A DNA stretch of 64,000 bases, from the NCBI RefSeq assembly GCF_050314255.1, contig NZ_JBNPMZ010000010.1, positions 51,472-115,471 of the forward strand. The letters run 5' to 3'. Of this stretch, positions 1 to 8,761 are shown in pieces. Made by a program: the position numbers and the translations under genes. Within the stretch, counting starts at the first letter, position 1. Every line of letters begins with the position of its first letter. The notes under the pieces are model-generated. The model was not told where the DNA came from, did not search any database, and saw only the letters and a list, made by a program, of their open reading frames with translations. The stretch comes from Claveliimonas sp034178805 (GTDB lineage Bacteria; Bacillota; Clostridia; Lachnospirales; Lachnospiraceae).

Positions 1-2005
1 CTACAGCATGTGCTGTAAATGTAACCCCTGTAAGATTCGTTTTTCCTGCCAGACGAAGGGTACTCTTTCTGCCTGTAGCACCGGCAATACCGCCACCATA
101 CCTGATGTTTGATGCCTTAGGTGAAAACGTTGCATTTTCTGCGATTTCCAAAACAGAATCATAAAACATACCGCCTACTGCACCACCAAAATAATGGCCA
201 CCCGAAACAAGCTTTTCGCTATTCTTACAGTCTGTTGATATTTGATTCTCGATTACAACATACGCTCCATTTTTATTGGGATCATCAATGCCCGGCTTTC
301 CAAGCACACCTATGAGACCGCCATAATACGTAACATCACCGTTGGTTGTACTGGAAACGGAAATATTTCCGCTGATCTTCAATGCAGACAGAGAGCTACT
401 ACTGTTCGTCCCGTAAACCTGACCTGCAAGTCCTCCGTAAGTCGTTTTCCCATTCAGAACATAAGTACTTCCGCTCATAGCCAATCCGGCTGTTGAAGCC
501 ACAGTTACCGCATCACCTGCTGAACCATTTACAGAAAAGTCTTTCGAAAGTTCAAGCACACCAAATAATGCACCACAACAGGATTTTTCGCCTGTTGCGT
601 CCAGAACAACATTTTTCACCTGAATCGTTCCATTTGCCACATCATAAGTGTGAAATGCCGCATCTGAGGCTTCTGATGTCAGTTGATAACTTCCAAAAAT
701 GCCTCCCGCTGAACCCGAACCTTCATTTGCAGTGACTTTTGCACCATTGACTTCTACATTCAAATCCAGAGTAGCATTTTTTCCTTTTCCAATCAAAGCA
801 CCGGCATCTTTTCCTTTGATTTCCCAATTTCCATCAATTGTAAGTTTCTCTGTGTTTCCTACGGAAAGCGATGCATTTTCAGAAATATCACCAACAAGTC
901 CACCCGCTGCTTTACCGCTGCCTGCTATGATACTCACACTGTCTGAAACCGCTACACTACCGACCTGAAATGTAGCATTGCTTTCTATTTCATTACAGAG
1001 CAAACCTGCATTGCCTGACGCCTCATTGACTTTAGCAGCGGATTTGTACCAAATCTTTTTCAGAGAAAAGCTTGTACCACTTCGAATCGTACCAATACAT
1101 GAACCCGGATATGTGTATCTTCTGGATTCCCCATCAACATGTTCATATGCATCAATACTTACTTCAACGTTGTCCCAGGAACCTTCTGGAGCAATTCCAC
1201 TAACCTCCTGCGCGAACGCAACGACAGACTCACTTGCGGTTATAATATTGATTGTTGTTATCTTTTCTATTTCTATTTTTGCACTTGTCACGTCAATTGC
1301 ATTAAAAAACGGACAATCCAGTATCAGATCAATATAAGATACTGTTGTTGCATCAGAAACTGTAATCGTACCTTTAAAAGGACTTCCATTTCTTCCCAGT
1401 CCTTTAAAATGATAAGCCGGAAATCCCTCAATCTGAGCAGATAAATTAGAACCACCACCGGTTAATCCGCTTAACTTAATTTTATATCCCTCAAAAGACT
1501 CATTCTCCACACATGACAGCAAAATCAAACCATTCGCATTTGCACCAATTATTTTCTGCTCATAATTAGTAAAATCAAGTGCATTTACCAATCCTCCACT
1601 TGACTGGTATTCATCATAAAAACTCTTCAACTCACCTAACGTTGAAAATGTACCTGTATCAGCCGCCAAAGTCATCAGAACTTCTTCTGTATCCTCTGCA
1701 TTATCTTCTACTGTGTGATCTACGATAGTTTCTTCTGCATTATCTACAGTATTTTCTTCACCACCTTGCTCAACTTCAGTTCCTGATTCGACGCCTTCTT
1801 TCTCTTGCTCCGAACCTGTATTTTCAACTTCCCCCTGATTTTCTTCCACTATATCTGCTGCAGTTCCTTTTTCTCCGTCTGTTTCACTTTCCGCAACAGG
1901 ATCCATTGCCGCCTCGCTGGCAAATGATGGAACAACACAATTCGATACGCAAATCACTCCGGACAGCAAGATTGCCATTATTTTTTTTCTCATATTACTG
2001 TTCAT
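1..2005 (-). CDS. large secreted beta-helix adhesin, 5' part (runs off the left edge)
   Basis: An uninterrupted minus-strand frame starts at the ATG at 2003-2005 and is still open at base 1, giving at least 668 residues. Residues about 5-32 form a signal peptide ending near PSFAS. A Glu/Thr-rich low-complexity spacer (about 33-110) follows, then repeated short strands with Gly-Gly turns (GGLVGD, GALIGKG, GGIFGS, GALFGV, GGLAGQ, GGLIGV, GGAVGG, GGGIAG), the look of a GLUG-like right-handed beta-helix. It is the last visible gene of the operon that starts near 4933 and lies 38 bases after the preceding stop. I infer a surface or matrix adhesin delivered with the three membrane-anchored proteins upstream. 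The C-terminal anchor is outside the window, so its mode of attachment is unknown. Confidence 0.75.
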   Translation of the reverse strand, partial: MNSNMRKKIMAILLSGVICVSNCVVPSFASEAAMDPVAESETDGEKGTAADIVEENQGEVENTGSEQEKEGVESGTEVEQGGEENTVDNAEETIVDHTVEDNAEDTEEVLMTLAADTGTFSTLGELKSFYDEYQSSGGLVNALDFTNYEQKIIGANANGLILLSCVENESFEGYKIKLSGLTGGGSNLSAQIEGFPAYHFKGLGRNGSPFKGTITVSDATTVSYIDLILDCPFFNAIDVTSAKIEIEKITTINIITASESVVAFAQEVSGIAPEGSWDNVEVSIDAYEHVDGESRRYTYPGSCIGTIRSGTSFSLKKIWYKSAAKVNEASGNAGLLCNEIESNATFQVGSVAVSDSVSIIAGSGKAAGGLVGDISENASLSVGNTEKLTIDGNWEIKGKDAGALIGKGKNATLDLNVEVNGAKVTANEGSGSAGGIFGSYQLTSEASDAAFHTYDVANGTIQVKNVVLDATGEKSCCGALFGVLELSKDFSVNGSAGDAVTVASTAGLAMSGSTYVLNGKTTYGGLAGQVYGTNSSSSLSALKISGNISVSSTTNGDVTYYGGLIGVLGKPGIDDPNKNGAYVVIENQISTDCKNSEKLVSGGHYFGGAVGGMFYDSVLEIAENATFSPKASNIRYGGGIAGATGRKSTLRLAGKTNLTGVTFTAHAV

Positions 2006-2043
2006 TTTCCTATCCCCTGCCAAGTTCTTATGCCTGATACTTT

Positions 2044-2949
2044 CTATTCTTTCTCCTTAAACGTAATGATACCTTTGAGTTTTTCCCAACTGCTCTGCCA
2101 GTCAGCCGTTGTATCCTGCCCATCCAATCGATAAAATCGAACAAGATAACTATTATGTTCTGCATCCATTGGGAATTCCACGATACCACTGTTACCGGAT
2201 TCTGCTCCAATTTTATTCAAAAATAACGGATCAATCTCAACGTAATTGGTATCCCATTTCAAAACCATCTGATGAGGTTCTGTTGCATTCAATACCAAAA
2301 TCTCATAATTAAAAGCCGCAAAGTCTGAAGGCTTATTACTCACTGTTTCGTCAATAAATACCCCTTTATAGGAGAAACCTGCCACCACGCCTGCTACACT
2401 TGGCTGAAATTTAGCCGCTATCATATTTCCACTGCTGTCCGAATCTGCATCAGGTACTGCTTTAATAATTATCTCTGACACATTGTTTATCTCATCTTTT
2501 GGTATGCTAATTTGGTAGAAGTGTGTTGTTTTTGTATATGCCGGCATCAGAGGTGCCGTTGCCCCCTGACCTGCTGCTTCACCGGTAATATCAACTCCAT
2601 CCCGTTCAATTTTTACATTCTCAGGCAAGTCTTCTACCGTAAGTGTGTATCTCATTGCTTTTTCACTAACAGATCCGTCTGACGAGTTCTGTATATAAAA
2701 GGAAAATGTATATGGAGTCTGATCATCATCACTTTTTTTATCTAAAAGAATCTTTCTGACTGCATATTTATCAACGCGCGCTTCCTGCGCAACAACTACA
2801 AGGTAATCGGAAGAAAGTGCGAGCCCCTGCTTTGGAGTCGTCGCAACACCTTTTACATAGGAACGGCTTGTATAGGCAGCAATCACCCCTATCGCCGCAA
2901 TCAGTATCAATATGATAGAAATTATTAATACTTTTGTTTTCTTTTTCAT
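2044..2949 (-). CDS. membrane-anchored extracytoplasmic protein of the surface-fibre operon
   Basis: The product is 301 residues when started at the ATG that follows GGAAGG at 2949; the longer frame upstream is not needed. Residues about 2-24 are a Lys-rich N-terminus and one transmembrane helix ending in IAAYTSRSYVKG, in the position where the other proteins of this island have AWF or YAWF. The rest is predicted outside the cell, without cysteines or a recognised domain, and appears to be a beta-rich immunoglobulin-like fold. It lies between a similar anchored protein and the adhesin in one operon. No function is known to me; I infer a minor subunit or anchor of a TasA/camelysin-like fibre. 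It could also be a membrane-bound assembly factor. Confidence 0.6.
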   Translation of the reverse strand: MKKKTKVLIISIILILIAAIGVIAAYTSRSYVKGVATTPKQGLALSSDYLVVVAQEARVDKYAVRKILLDKKSDDDQTPYTFSFYIQNSSDGSVSEKAMRYTLTVEDLPENVKIERDGVDITGEAAGQGATAPLMPAYTKTTHFYQISIPKDEINNVSEIIIKAVPDADSDSSGNMIAAKFQPSVAGVVAGFSYKGVFIDETVSNKPSDFAAFNYEILVLNATEPHQMVLKWDTNYVEIDPLFLNKIGAESGNSGIVEFPMDAEHNSYLVRFYRLDGQDTTADWQSSWEKLKGIITFKEKE

Positions 2950-2999
2950 CCTATAGTTTTCCTTCCTTTTTATTCTCAATTGTAACCCCAGACTCAATC

Positions 3000-3737
3000 T
3001 TAATCCTTATGACTCGCCAACAGATATACCATATCTGTTTCCGCTCTATCAATATTCCAACTTAATTCGAGAACATAATAACGATAATGAATTTCTGTTA
3101 CTCCATCTCCTGCTTTTCCTACACGACTATAATTTTCTTTATCGAACTCTTCCACATCATCACTAAGCCAATACAGAGGTTCTGCATTCTGCTGCACCTT
3201 TCCTGTGTCGCCATCAGAGTATGTCTTACCGTGCAAATTTCGCGGATCAGAATCATTTTCTTGAATTGCAATATTTCCTTCTTTATTAATATAATCTCCC
3301 GCAATTTCTTCCCCATCTGGATCATAGTAAAATGTTTTTCCTGCGTCTGAACCCGTTACAGCTCCTGACTTCTTTTCCGGCTTACTGTTCTCATTAGAAA
3401 CCGGAAAGATTTTAATCTCCATACTTGGTATATTCGTTGTATGTGCAACCTCTAAAAGGAAATCATCTGTACTTTCAATACAAAATACACGTCGAATCGT
3501 AACTCTATTTTCAACCTGTGTATCATCACTGGTCATTTCCAAAGATATCTTTTGCATCTCAGAACGATTCGCCCCGGAAATGGTAATACGTGAAGGGATC
3601 TGAACAACTGAAATCGTATTAAGTCGATTTAAATATGCAAACCAGGCCACACTGATTCCTATCAGTACCAGAAGAAGTGCTATAATAAGAGCCGGAACCC
3701 ATCGTTTACCATTAAAACTTTTCTCTTTGTCTTCCAT
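3000..3737 (-). CDS. membrane-anchored 'AWF' surface-fibre protein
   Basis: The chosen start is the ATG at 3735-3737, nine bases after GGGAG, giving 245 residues. A GTG at 3758 that overlaps the upstream stop is the alternative. Residues about 12-36 form a single hydrophobic helix ending ISVAWFAYLNR, the same placement of AWF seen in the SipW-type signal peptides at 16-20 kb. The outer part has charged, beta-prone segments and one cysteine. It is translationally packed between its neighbours (50-base gap downstream). The AWF motif after the hydrophobic stretch resembles the camelysin/TasA signal-peptide class, but no signal peptidase SipW is in the window, so cleavage is uncertain. I infer a role in the same fibre as the neighbouring genes. 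Confidence 0.6.
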   Translation of the reverse strand: MEDKEKSFNGKRWVPALIIALLLVLIGISVAWFAYLNRLNTISVVQIPSRITISGANRSEMQKISLEMTSDDTQVENRVTIRRVFCIESTDDFLLEVAHTTNIPSMEIKIFPVSNENSKPEKKSGAVTGSDAGKTFYYDPDGEEIAGDYINKEGNIAIQENDSDPRNLHGKTYSDGDTGKVQQNAEPLYWLSDDVEEFDKENYSRVGKAGDGVTEIHYRYYVLELSWNIDRAETDMVYLLASHKD

Positions 3738-3757
3738 CCTTATTCTCCCATCTTTCA

Positions 3758-4933
3758 CTATTCGGCCTCAATCATCCACTGAAAATACGCGACATTTTCA
3801 CCTATAAGCTGATCGCCTTTATTATAGCCTGTACTCCACTGAGCAAACTCTTTATTCGTCATATTCTCCCATGGTGCTACCAGAGAAGTCGTATCAATTT
3901 CATTTGTATTTACCACGCATTCTTTCTTCTCATCCATCCACCGCAATAACTCAGTATGACTATCACATTCACTTTTAAACACGCTATCTTCCTGACCACA
4001 GTATTTGATATTTTCAAATCGCCTGGGCCAGATCCAATACACGGTTATCGGTACCGGCTGATCCTTCTCCCAAGCCGTATTAGTACGATCTTTCTCAAAT
4101 ACAAAACTGATTCTACCATCATCCTCTAATTTCGGAAGAATGCGATTTGAATAATTTCCAGTTTTCTCGTCCGCTCCCGCAAACAACAATATGTGTCCCT
4201 GAAGCATATTCATTAATACTTGATTTCCAGTTTTTTCCACAGGAACTGCCCTTCCAGTTGCTGTTTTATCATTTGGCTCTCCTTCTCTGACCAGCGTAAA
4301 TGCTTTAAGAGAAACCGATAGTTTCACTTTATCAAAATTGTCTATATGGGGAATAATATAGAAAGTAACCTTTCCACGAGATCCCGGTCCAATATGTTCA
4401 AATTCTTCCGTATTATTAACATTGCTTTCCGAATTCACCTGAAGGCTAATTCCATCTGAATCACCCAAAATATAAGTATTTCCATCTTTATCTATAAAAG
4501 TTGATGTCCCCTTAACTAAATTCGGCAAATTCAAAAATGATGTATAATGATTTCCCTTATCATCGTCACGCCCATTTCGATCTGCACGCCAGAACTTATT
4601 TAAAGCCTTTGCTAATGCACTCTCATCATTTACGCTGACATCATACACGCCCTGTTTTGTAGCAGGCTCATCTATCAGAGTCGCCAATGAAAATCTATTT
4701 TCACCTAATGCAGATATCGCAGCGCTTTCTCCTTTTACCCAATTATTCATCACAAACCAAGCTATCCCTAAAAAAACCAGTACAATTAAAGTTGCAAGTA
4801 TAATAGCTCCCGTACGCAAAAATGTATTCCAAAAATCATCTACTTTTTCCTTTTTTTCATAAAGAGACTTTTTAAGCACCTTTATTTCTTCGAGCTGTTG
4901 TTCCGCATTATTCAGTTTTTCATCTTCCCGCAT
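3758..4933 (-). CDS. membrane protein with N-terminal coiled coil and 'AWFVMNN' anchor
   Basis: This is the first gene of the operon. The start is the ATG at 4933, eight bases after GGGGAG; a GTG six bases upstream is possible. The 391 residues have a cytoplasmic charged coiled coil (about 5-38), one transmembrane helix (about 40-63) ending GIAWFVMNNWVKG, and an extracytoplasmic domain of about 320 residues. The helix end matches the YAWFVSNN end of the secreted subunits at 16-20 kb, so I take it as a paralogous but probably uncleaved anchor. The cytoplasmic coiled coil distinguishes it and could transmit or receive a signal or polymerise. No named domain is recognised. Confidence 0.6.
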   Translation of the reverse strand: MREDEKLNNAEQQLEEIKVLKKSLYEKKEKVDDFWNTFLRTGAIILATLIVLVFLGIAWFVMNNWVKGESAAISALGENRFSLATLIDEPATKQGVYDVSVNDESALAKALNKFWRADRNGRDDDKGNHYTSFLNLPNLVKGTSTFIDKDGNTYILGDSDGISLQVNSESNVNNTEEFEHIGPGSRGKVTFYIIPHIDNFDKVKLSVSLKAFTLVREGEPNDKTATGRAVPVEKTGNQVLMNMLQGHILLFAGADEKTGNYSNRILPKLEDDGRISFVFEKDRTNTAWEKDQPVPITVYWIWPRRFENIKYCGQEDSVFKSECDSHTELLRWMDEKKECVVNTNEIDTTSLVAPWENMTNKEFAQWSTGYNKGDQLIGENVAYFQWMIEAE

Positions 4934-5217
4934 AATCACAACTCCCCTTCATTTTTGCTTAGATATAGTCTTTCATAATGTATTATAGAAGAAATGAAAA
5001 AACTTTTCAACATCTATCGACAATCGAAGACAGGTTTCATAACTCTATTTTTACATTATTTTGTTTCTTTTTTTCACTTTCTCATCTATTATGATACCAA
5101 TATAAAAAGCGCCACAAATTTTCATTCATAGCACTTTCTTTCATATCATTATACATTTTTGAGAATAGGGACAGTTTTTGTCTAACTTTTAAAACTATTC
5201 AGGACAGAGAACCATTC
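4934..5217. other. intergenic region with promoter and dispersed repeat
   Basis: No gene is seen here. The part nearest 4934 holds the promoter of the fibre operon. The part at 5165-5217, directly after the Sel1 gene stop, is a copy of the dispersed 'GGGACAG...CTGTCC' element discussed in the findings, with halves separated by an AT-rich loop. Confidence 0.6.
4982..5010 (-). promoter_or_regulatory. sigma-A promoter of the left fibre operon
   Basis: On the minus strand TTGAAA (5005-5010) is followed after exactly 17 bases by TATAAT (4982-4987), with the first start codon about 50 bases downstream. This is close to the consensus housekeeping promoter, so this four-gene operon is probably expressed independently of the genes to its right. 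Confidence 0.75.
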
Positions 5218-5787
5218 CTATCCCACTTTTTCAAGTATATTGGCTGCCTGTACACTTCCCATTGATGCCGCCATCTCCAAATACTGCTGCGCTTTTTCCA
5301 TATCTTTTTCAACACCAACACCACGGGCAAACATGATTCCGAAATTAAACATACCATCTGCACTCTCTGCTTTTGCAAGCTTATCATAGATTGCAAAAGC
5401 ACGCTCATATTCTCCCATTTCAACAGCAATACGCCCTTCATCCAGCAATTTTTCTCCCGGAAGCTTTTGAAGGATTTGCATAGCATCTTCATTTCCCATT
5501 TCTGCTGCCCTCTCAAGATAATCCTGAGCTTTCTCCAGATCTCTTTCCATGCCCTCACCGCTTATATTCATTATGCCGCAGTATAACAAAGCCACATGAT
5601 TCTGATATTGGGCCGCCTCTGAAAATAACAGATAAGCGAGTTCGGATTCACCCGACTCACGTGCCTCCACCCCTTCCTCAATGAGTTGATTTTGCAAAAC
5701 CATATTGTATATTTCCGGTGCCTGTTCATCCCCTAATTCCACTGCCTTTTTAAAATATTGCAGTGCCCGGTCAAAATTACGTTCCAT
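5218..5787 (-). CDS. Sel1-repeat protein, possibly 5'-truncated
   Basis: From an ATG at 5787 the product is 189 residues with Sel1/TPR-like repeats such as 'GMERDLEKAQDYLERAAEMG' and 'GVGVEKDMEKAQQYLEMAA'. These helical repeats mediate protein-protein contacts. The frame is open further upstream into the 3' end of the EAL gene, and the sequence GNRSLYVG just before the chosen start looks like the tail of another repeat, so part of the N-terminus is probably missing. No good ribosome binding site precedes 5787. A TTG at 5825 overlapping the EAL stop is another start. Sel1 proteins next to c-di-GMP enzymes often act as scaffolds or effectors; that role here is inference. Confidence 0.55.
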   Translation of the reverse strand: MERNFDRALQYFKKAVELGDEQAPEIYNMVLQNQLIEEGVEARESGESELAYLLFSEAAQYQNHVALLYCGIMNISGEGMERDLEKAQDYLERAAEMGNEDAMQILQKLPGEKLLDEGRIAVEMGEYERAFAIYDKLAKAESADGMFNFGIMFARGVGVEKDMEKAQQYLEMAASMGSVQAANILEKVG

Positions 5788-5815
5788 ACCGACGTAAAGG
5801 GATCGGTTTCCCGAC

Positions 5816-7480
5816 TCATTTGACAAACTGCACCCGGAAGCTATCCAGCGGCACCGGTCTGGAGAAATAATAGCCCTGCAGGCTGTCAACTCCGCATCTT
5901 TTTATGATGTCACACTGTTCCTTCGTTTCGACTCCCTCTACACAGACAGTCGACCCACAGATCTCCGCCAGATCATTCATAACATCAATTAATCTGGCAT
6001 TCTCCGACCCTTCTGCGATGCCATCCACAAAAACTTTATCAATCTTGACGATGTCACATTTCAGTTGTTTCAAGATGCTCAGCGAGGAATATCCGGTGCC
6101 AAAATCATCAAGGGCAAACCGGACTCCGATTGCGCGCAACTCTGACAAAATCCCGGAAAGTCTGCTGATATTGATCAGACGACACCTCTCTGTGATCTCA
6201 AGGCAAAGATTCTCCGGCGGGTAACCGGTGTCCTCCAGGCATCTTTTCACCATGTCCACAAAGGTATCCTGCCTCATCTGCTCATATGCCACATTGACGT
6301 TGAGCTGAAATTCCGGGTATTTTTCCAGGAAAGGCTTCGTGTCTTCCATTGCTTTTTTCAATATCCACTCTCCCAGCCGAACAAATGCCGGATCATTCTC
6401 TATAATCGGGATAAACTGATTTGGCGGCACCATACCGTATTCCGGATTTTCCCAGCGCAGCAGCGCTTCGCTGCCTTTGAGACTTTGTGTTTTGGCATCC
6501 ACGATGGGCTGATAATGCAACAGAAATCCTCTGCAGTCGTCTTCGATACTTTTTCGAATGGTATTGATCAATTCCAGCAGATTGTGTCTGCGCTCATCCA
6601 CCTCATCCCGGAAAATATGCAACTGGCCGTTTCTTTTTTCCTTTGACACATTATAGGCATAACTGAGACACGAATACATAGCCTGCGGATTAATGTCAAA
6701 GGTCTTTATCTCCAACGCACTTCCATGGACCAGCAGATTCGGATGGTAGTCGTCTATCTCTATTTTTTCACAGATTTCTTTTGTCAGGGTCTCATACCGT
6801 CTGCTCATTTCTTCTATGGAGAGTGTACGGGTGAGAAGGACAAATCTTACCCCGTCGGTTCTGTAAAGCACACCTTCATTTCTGAACTCTTCTTTTAACA
6901 GCTGAACCAGCTTGTGGATGACCATATTTCCGAAATCATATCCCCACATTTCGTTGATGATCGAAAAATGTCCGATTCCGATCATCATAATACTGGCCTT
7001 TACCTGCTTGTCGTAGAGTACATTCAGATGCTCAAATAGTCCATATTGGTTCTGGAACCCTGTCAGCGGATCGATATTGTTGACTACCCCGTGATTACGT
7101 ATAGTCCCGGCAAAATAGTCCGGTGCTCCGTTCTCATCCCACATCACCGTACCACGACATGTACATACGACATACCTTCCCATCCGGTCTCTTGCCCGGT
7201 ACTGCATATCATGTCCTTGATTTTTACCGGAGAAAATATCCTGAATACTCTCATGATAGCTTTTCTGATCCTCCGGATGGATATGCTGCTCCCAGATATC
7301 ACCGGCATGGTACATGTATTCTCCCGGAAGGCCAAAGTACTGAACCGCCGTCTCCGACCACCTGGAATAATCATATTTAATATCACACAAATAAACATAG
7401 GAGCCCTCTGAGACAATTTCAAAAGCCTGATATAACTTGTCCAAAATCGCTTTTCGTTCTTCCGTAATTTCCTTTTTCAT
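5816..7480 (-). CDS. PAS - degenerate GGDEF - EAL c-di-GMP phosphodiesterase
   Basis: The start is the ATG at 7480 after GGAAGAG; the product is 554 residues. Order: a PAS-like sensor (about 15-135, with a PAC-type HPEDQ segment), a GGDEF domain (about 140-290) whose signature is replaced by RTDGVRF, and an EAL domain (about 300-554). The EAL catalytic set is visible: EALLRW, NVNVA, CLEITER, DDFGTGYSS, KIDKVF and VEGVET. It should therefore hydrolyse c-di-GMP to pGpG in the cytoplasm, with the dead GGDEF as a possible GTP sensor. The upstream end of the frame contains AAA-ATPase remnant codons that are not part of this gene. Together with the diguanylate cyclase and PilZ genes it would set c-di-GMP levels for the fibre genes. 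Confidence 0.88.
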   Translation of the reverse strand: MKKEITEERKAILDKLYQAFEIVSEGSYVYLCDIKYDYSRWSETAVQYFGLPGEYMYHAGDIWEQHIHPEDQKSYHESIQDIFSGKNQGHDMQYRARDRMGRYVVCTCRGTVMWDENGAPDYFAGTIRNHGVVNNIDPLTGFQNQYGLFEHLNVLYDKQVKASIMMIGIGHFSIINEMWGYDFGNMVIHKLVQLLKEEFRNEGVLYRTDGVRFVLLTRTLSIEEMSRRYETLTKEICEKIEIDDYHPNLLVHGSALEIKTFDINPQAMYSCLSYAYNVSKEKRNGQLHIFRDEVDERRHNLLELINTIRKSIEDDCRGFLLHYQPIVDAKTQSLKGSEALLRWENPEYGMVPPNQFIPIIENDPAFVRLGEWILKKAMEDTKPFLEKYPEFQLNVNVAYEQMRQDTFVDMVKRCLEDTGYPPENLCLEITERCRLINISRLSGILSELRAIGVRFALDDFGTGYSSLSILKQLKCDIVKIDKVFVDGIAEGSENARLIDVMNDLAEICGSTVCVEGVETKEQCDIIKRCGVDSLQGYYFSRPVPLDSFRVQFVK

Positions 7481-7485
7481 ATTCT

Positions 7486-7673
7486 TCTCTTCCAATTCAA
7501 AGTCAGTCGCAATATTCCAGGGACTATTATAACACCTGATTATTTGCCACACTGTCTACTTCATCAATTATCAACACGATTGTTTTATCAGAAACAACAC
7601 AATAATCCTCTTTCAAATGCTGACTAAGCGCCATGAGAGTTGTCGTCTTTCCATACTGCCGTGCTGTGCCTTG
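7486..7673 (-). pseudogene. AAA ATPase remnant (Walker A and B kept, middle deleted)
   Basis: The minus strand encodes ARQYGKTTTLMALSQHL (Walker A), then IVLIIDEVDSVANNQV (Walker B), then a stop. A few bases on, SPWNIATDFELEE, which in intact members of this AAA family lies far downstream, continues into the EAL gene leader. The start and the bulk of the protein are missing. It is a deletion relic, and its joint now abuts the ribosome binding site of the phosphodiesterase. Confidence 0.6.
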
Positions 7674-7742
7674 TTAATAGTAAATACTTTTGGTATACAA
7701 TCACATGTTCCTTTCCAAATTCTACTTCCAACATCTTCATTT

Positions 7743-7800
7743 TACCATCAGGCAATTTTAATATCAATCTTCATCCCAATACTTTTATTTATCTTTTTCC
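7743..7800 (-). pseudogene. 3'-end remnant of the Rpn-family transposase gene
   Basis: Bases 7743-7786 repeat 9955-9998 almost exactly. In the latter copy the segment encodes the last codons of the Rpn/PD-(D/E)XK gene (ending KYWDED) plus its downstream flank. Nothing else of the gene is present here. Confidence 0.55.
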
Positions 7801-7939
7801 TCTAACCACGGTGACAGATTCCGTGGCAAACACATCCGTTGTATATGCAAGAATAGATACCAATCTCAAGAATGGTAAGACACTAATCTTTCGTTCCACA
7901 ACCTCTTGCACTGCATTCATCTGTACCATTACTGGCACT
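7801..7939. other. unassigned stretch
   Basis: A short open frame on the minus strand (about 45 codons, with ISVLPFLRLVSIL in it) fills this stretch, but I recognise nothing in it. It lies between two gene fragments and is probably debris. Confidence 0.3.
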
Positions 7940-8054
7940 GGTATCTACCATCAAAGACATAAACAAATCGTCTTCCAGCAAGATGTTGCTTATATAGTTT
8001 TGCTGCCTTACATATTTCCTTTACAATCTTTTCCTTGTCACTCTTTTTACTCAT
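7940..8054 (-). pseudogene. 5' fragment of a PBECR4-like nuclease gene
   Basis: An ATG at 8054 with AAGGG eight bases upstream opens a frame reading MSKKSDKEKIVKEICKAAKL and then RRFVYVFDGRY, which resembles the N-terminus of PBECR4-type proteins (phage Barnase/EndoU/ColicinE5/RelE-like nucleases). Homology ends after about 38 codons and a stop follows at 7929, so the gene is truncated. It sits directly after a promoter, two tandem RNA repeats and a terminator. The family assignment is from memory of the N-terminal pattern and is tentative. Confidence 0.4.
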
Positions 8055-8088
8055 TCGGATTTCCCTTATCGTCCCATATTTTAGCAAC

Positions 8089-8120
8089 AAAAACGCCGGA
8101 TAACAAACTGTCATCCGACG
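8089..8120 (-). terminator. intrinsic terminator after the RNA repeats
   Basis: On the minus strand CGTCGGAT pairs with ATCCGGCG (one G-U) around an 11-base loop and is followed by TTTTTG. It separates the repeat RNA from the nuclease-like fragment. Confidence 0.65.
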
Positions 8121-8335
8121 TATTCTTTTAATAATGCGTGTTTTATGCTGGCCGTCAGCCTCGATACCCTGCCGAGTATCACCAGTCGTCGGAAATTTAA
8201 GTCCCCGACGCGGACTCACCGTATATCCCAGGTGTGGGCTCGATACCCTGCCGAGCATCACAATGTGCCGGTAATTAACCTCCCCAGCCGGAGTACAGCT
8301 TTAACGTGTCGCCACACGGAAACCTTTTCTGCTTC
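8089..8335 (-). ncRNA. tandem-repeat structured RNA ending in an intrinsic terminator
   Basis: A strong promoter would start transcription near 8335. The RNA begins with a small hairpin (CGTGT/ACACG), then has two homologous units of about 79 bases. Each contains a hairpin (CGTCGG/CCGACG in one, CCGG/CCGG in the other) followed by the shared CTCGGCAGGGTATCGAG block (8160-8177 and 8239-8256, as read on minus). It ends in a terminator, and a truncated nuclease-like gene follows. Promoter, repeats, terminator, toxin-like gene is the layout of type III toxin-antitoxin loci. A tandem riboswitch is the alternative. I could not match it to a known RNA family. Confidence 0.45.
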
Positions 8336-8341
8336 ACTTAT

Positions 8342-8370
8342 ATTCTACTCAAATATAGGGGCTTTATCAA
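8342..8370 (-). promoter_or_regulatory. strong promoter of the repeat RNA
   Basis: On the minus strand TTGATA (8365-8370), a 17-base spacer, then TAGAAT (8342-8347). The spacing and hexamers are near consensus and point straight into the repeat RNA. Confidence 0.7.
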
Positions 8371-8428
8371 CGGATTTTGAAAAATTTTCTACTTAAGTGA
8401 GACAGTTTGGGGACGGTTCTCTGTCCTG

Positions 8429-8698
8429 CTAAATATCACAAAACTGCTCCCATTGACTTTCAATTTGTCCCTCTGACAATTGATAGGTTTGCATTAATCC
8501 TTTTATCGCGATTTCCCGAGACACTCCCTGAGCTTGGCAAAGGGAAAGATACAACTGAATCCCCTGTTCGCCTTTCACCCGCTTATACTGGCACATAAGC
8601 AGATCCGCAGAATAGCAGGCGCTTCTCTGACCCGGAACTGTATAGCCTATCTTCTGAGCTTCTACATTAGCAATTAGGCTTAGATGTTGTTTTGTCAA
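8429..8698 (-). pseudogene. internally deleted Rpn/PD-(D/E)XK transposase gene
   Basis: The frame contains NVEAQKIGYTVPGQRSACYS and QYKRVKGE, which match the core of the 10953-10032 copy. It then jumps straight to the C-terminal GIQLYLSLCQAQGVSREIAI and ends WEQFCDI. About 140 central codons and the N-terminus are gone. It belongs to the Rpn-like transposase family (PF12784/TIGR01784 type). The stop codon is followed at once by a copy of the dispersed CTGTCC repeat (8401-8428). Confidence 0.7.
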
Positions 8699-8757
8699 AA
8701 AAAAACAGCCCGTTGATATATCATGTATGCACTACATAATACCTCTACGGGCTAATA
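8692..8757 (-). terminator. terminator downstream of the GNAT toxin-antitoxin pair
   Basis: On the minus strand AGCCCGT pairs with ACGGGCT across a loop that can itself fold (ATGTA...TACAT), followed by a run of nine T. It lies just after the toxin stop at 8762. Confidence 0.7.
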
Positions 8758-8761
8758 GTTA

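Noticed and set aside
8155..8320. Two direct repeats that might be a CRISPR array
   Set aside because: Only two units, imperfect, each about 79 bases with internal hairpins, and no cas genes. A promoter and terminator frame them as an RNA gene.
7617..8396. Several plus-strand open frames between 7.6 and 8.4 kb
   Set aside because: They overlap gene fragments and the repeat RNA on the other strand and show no domains or ribosome binding sites.
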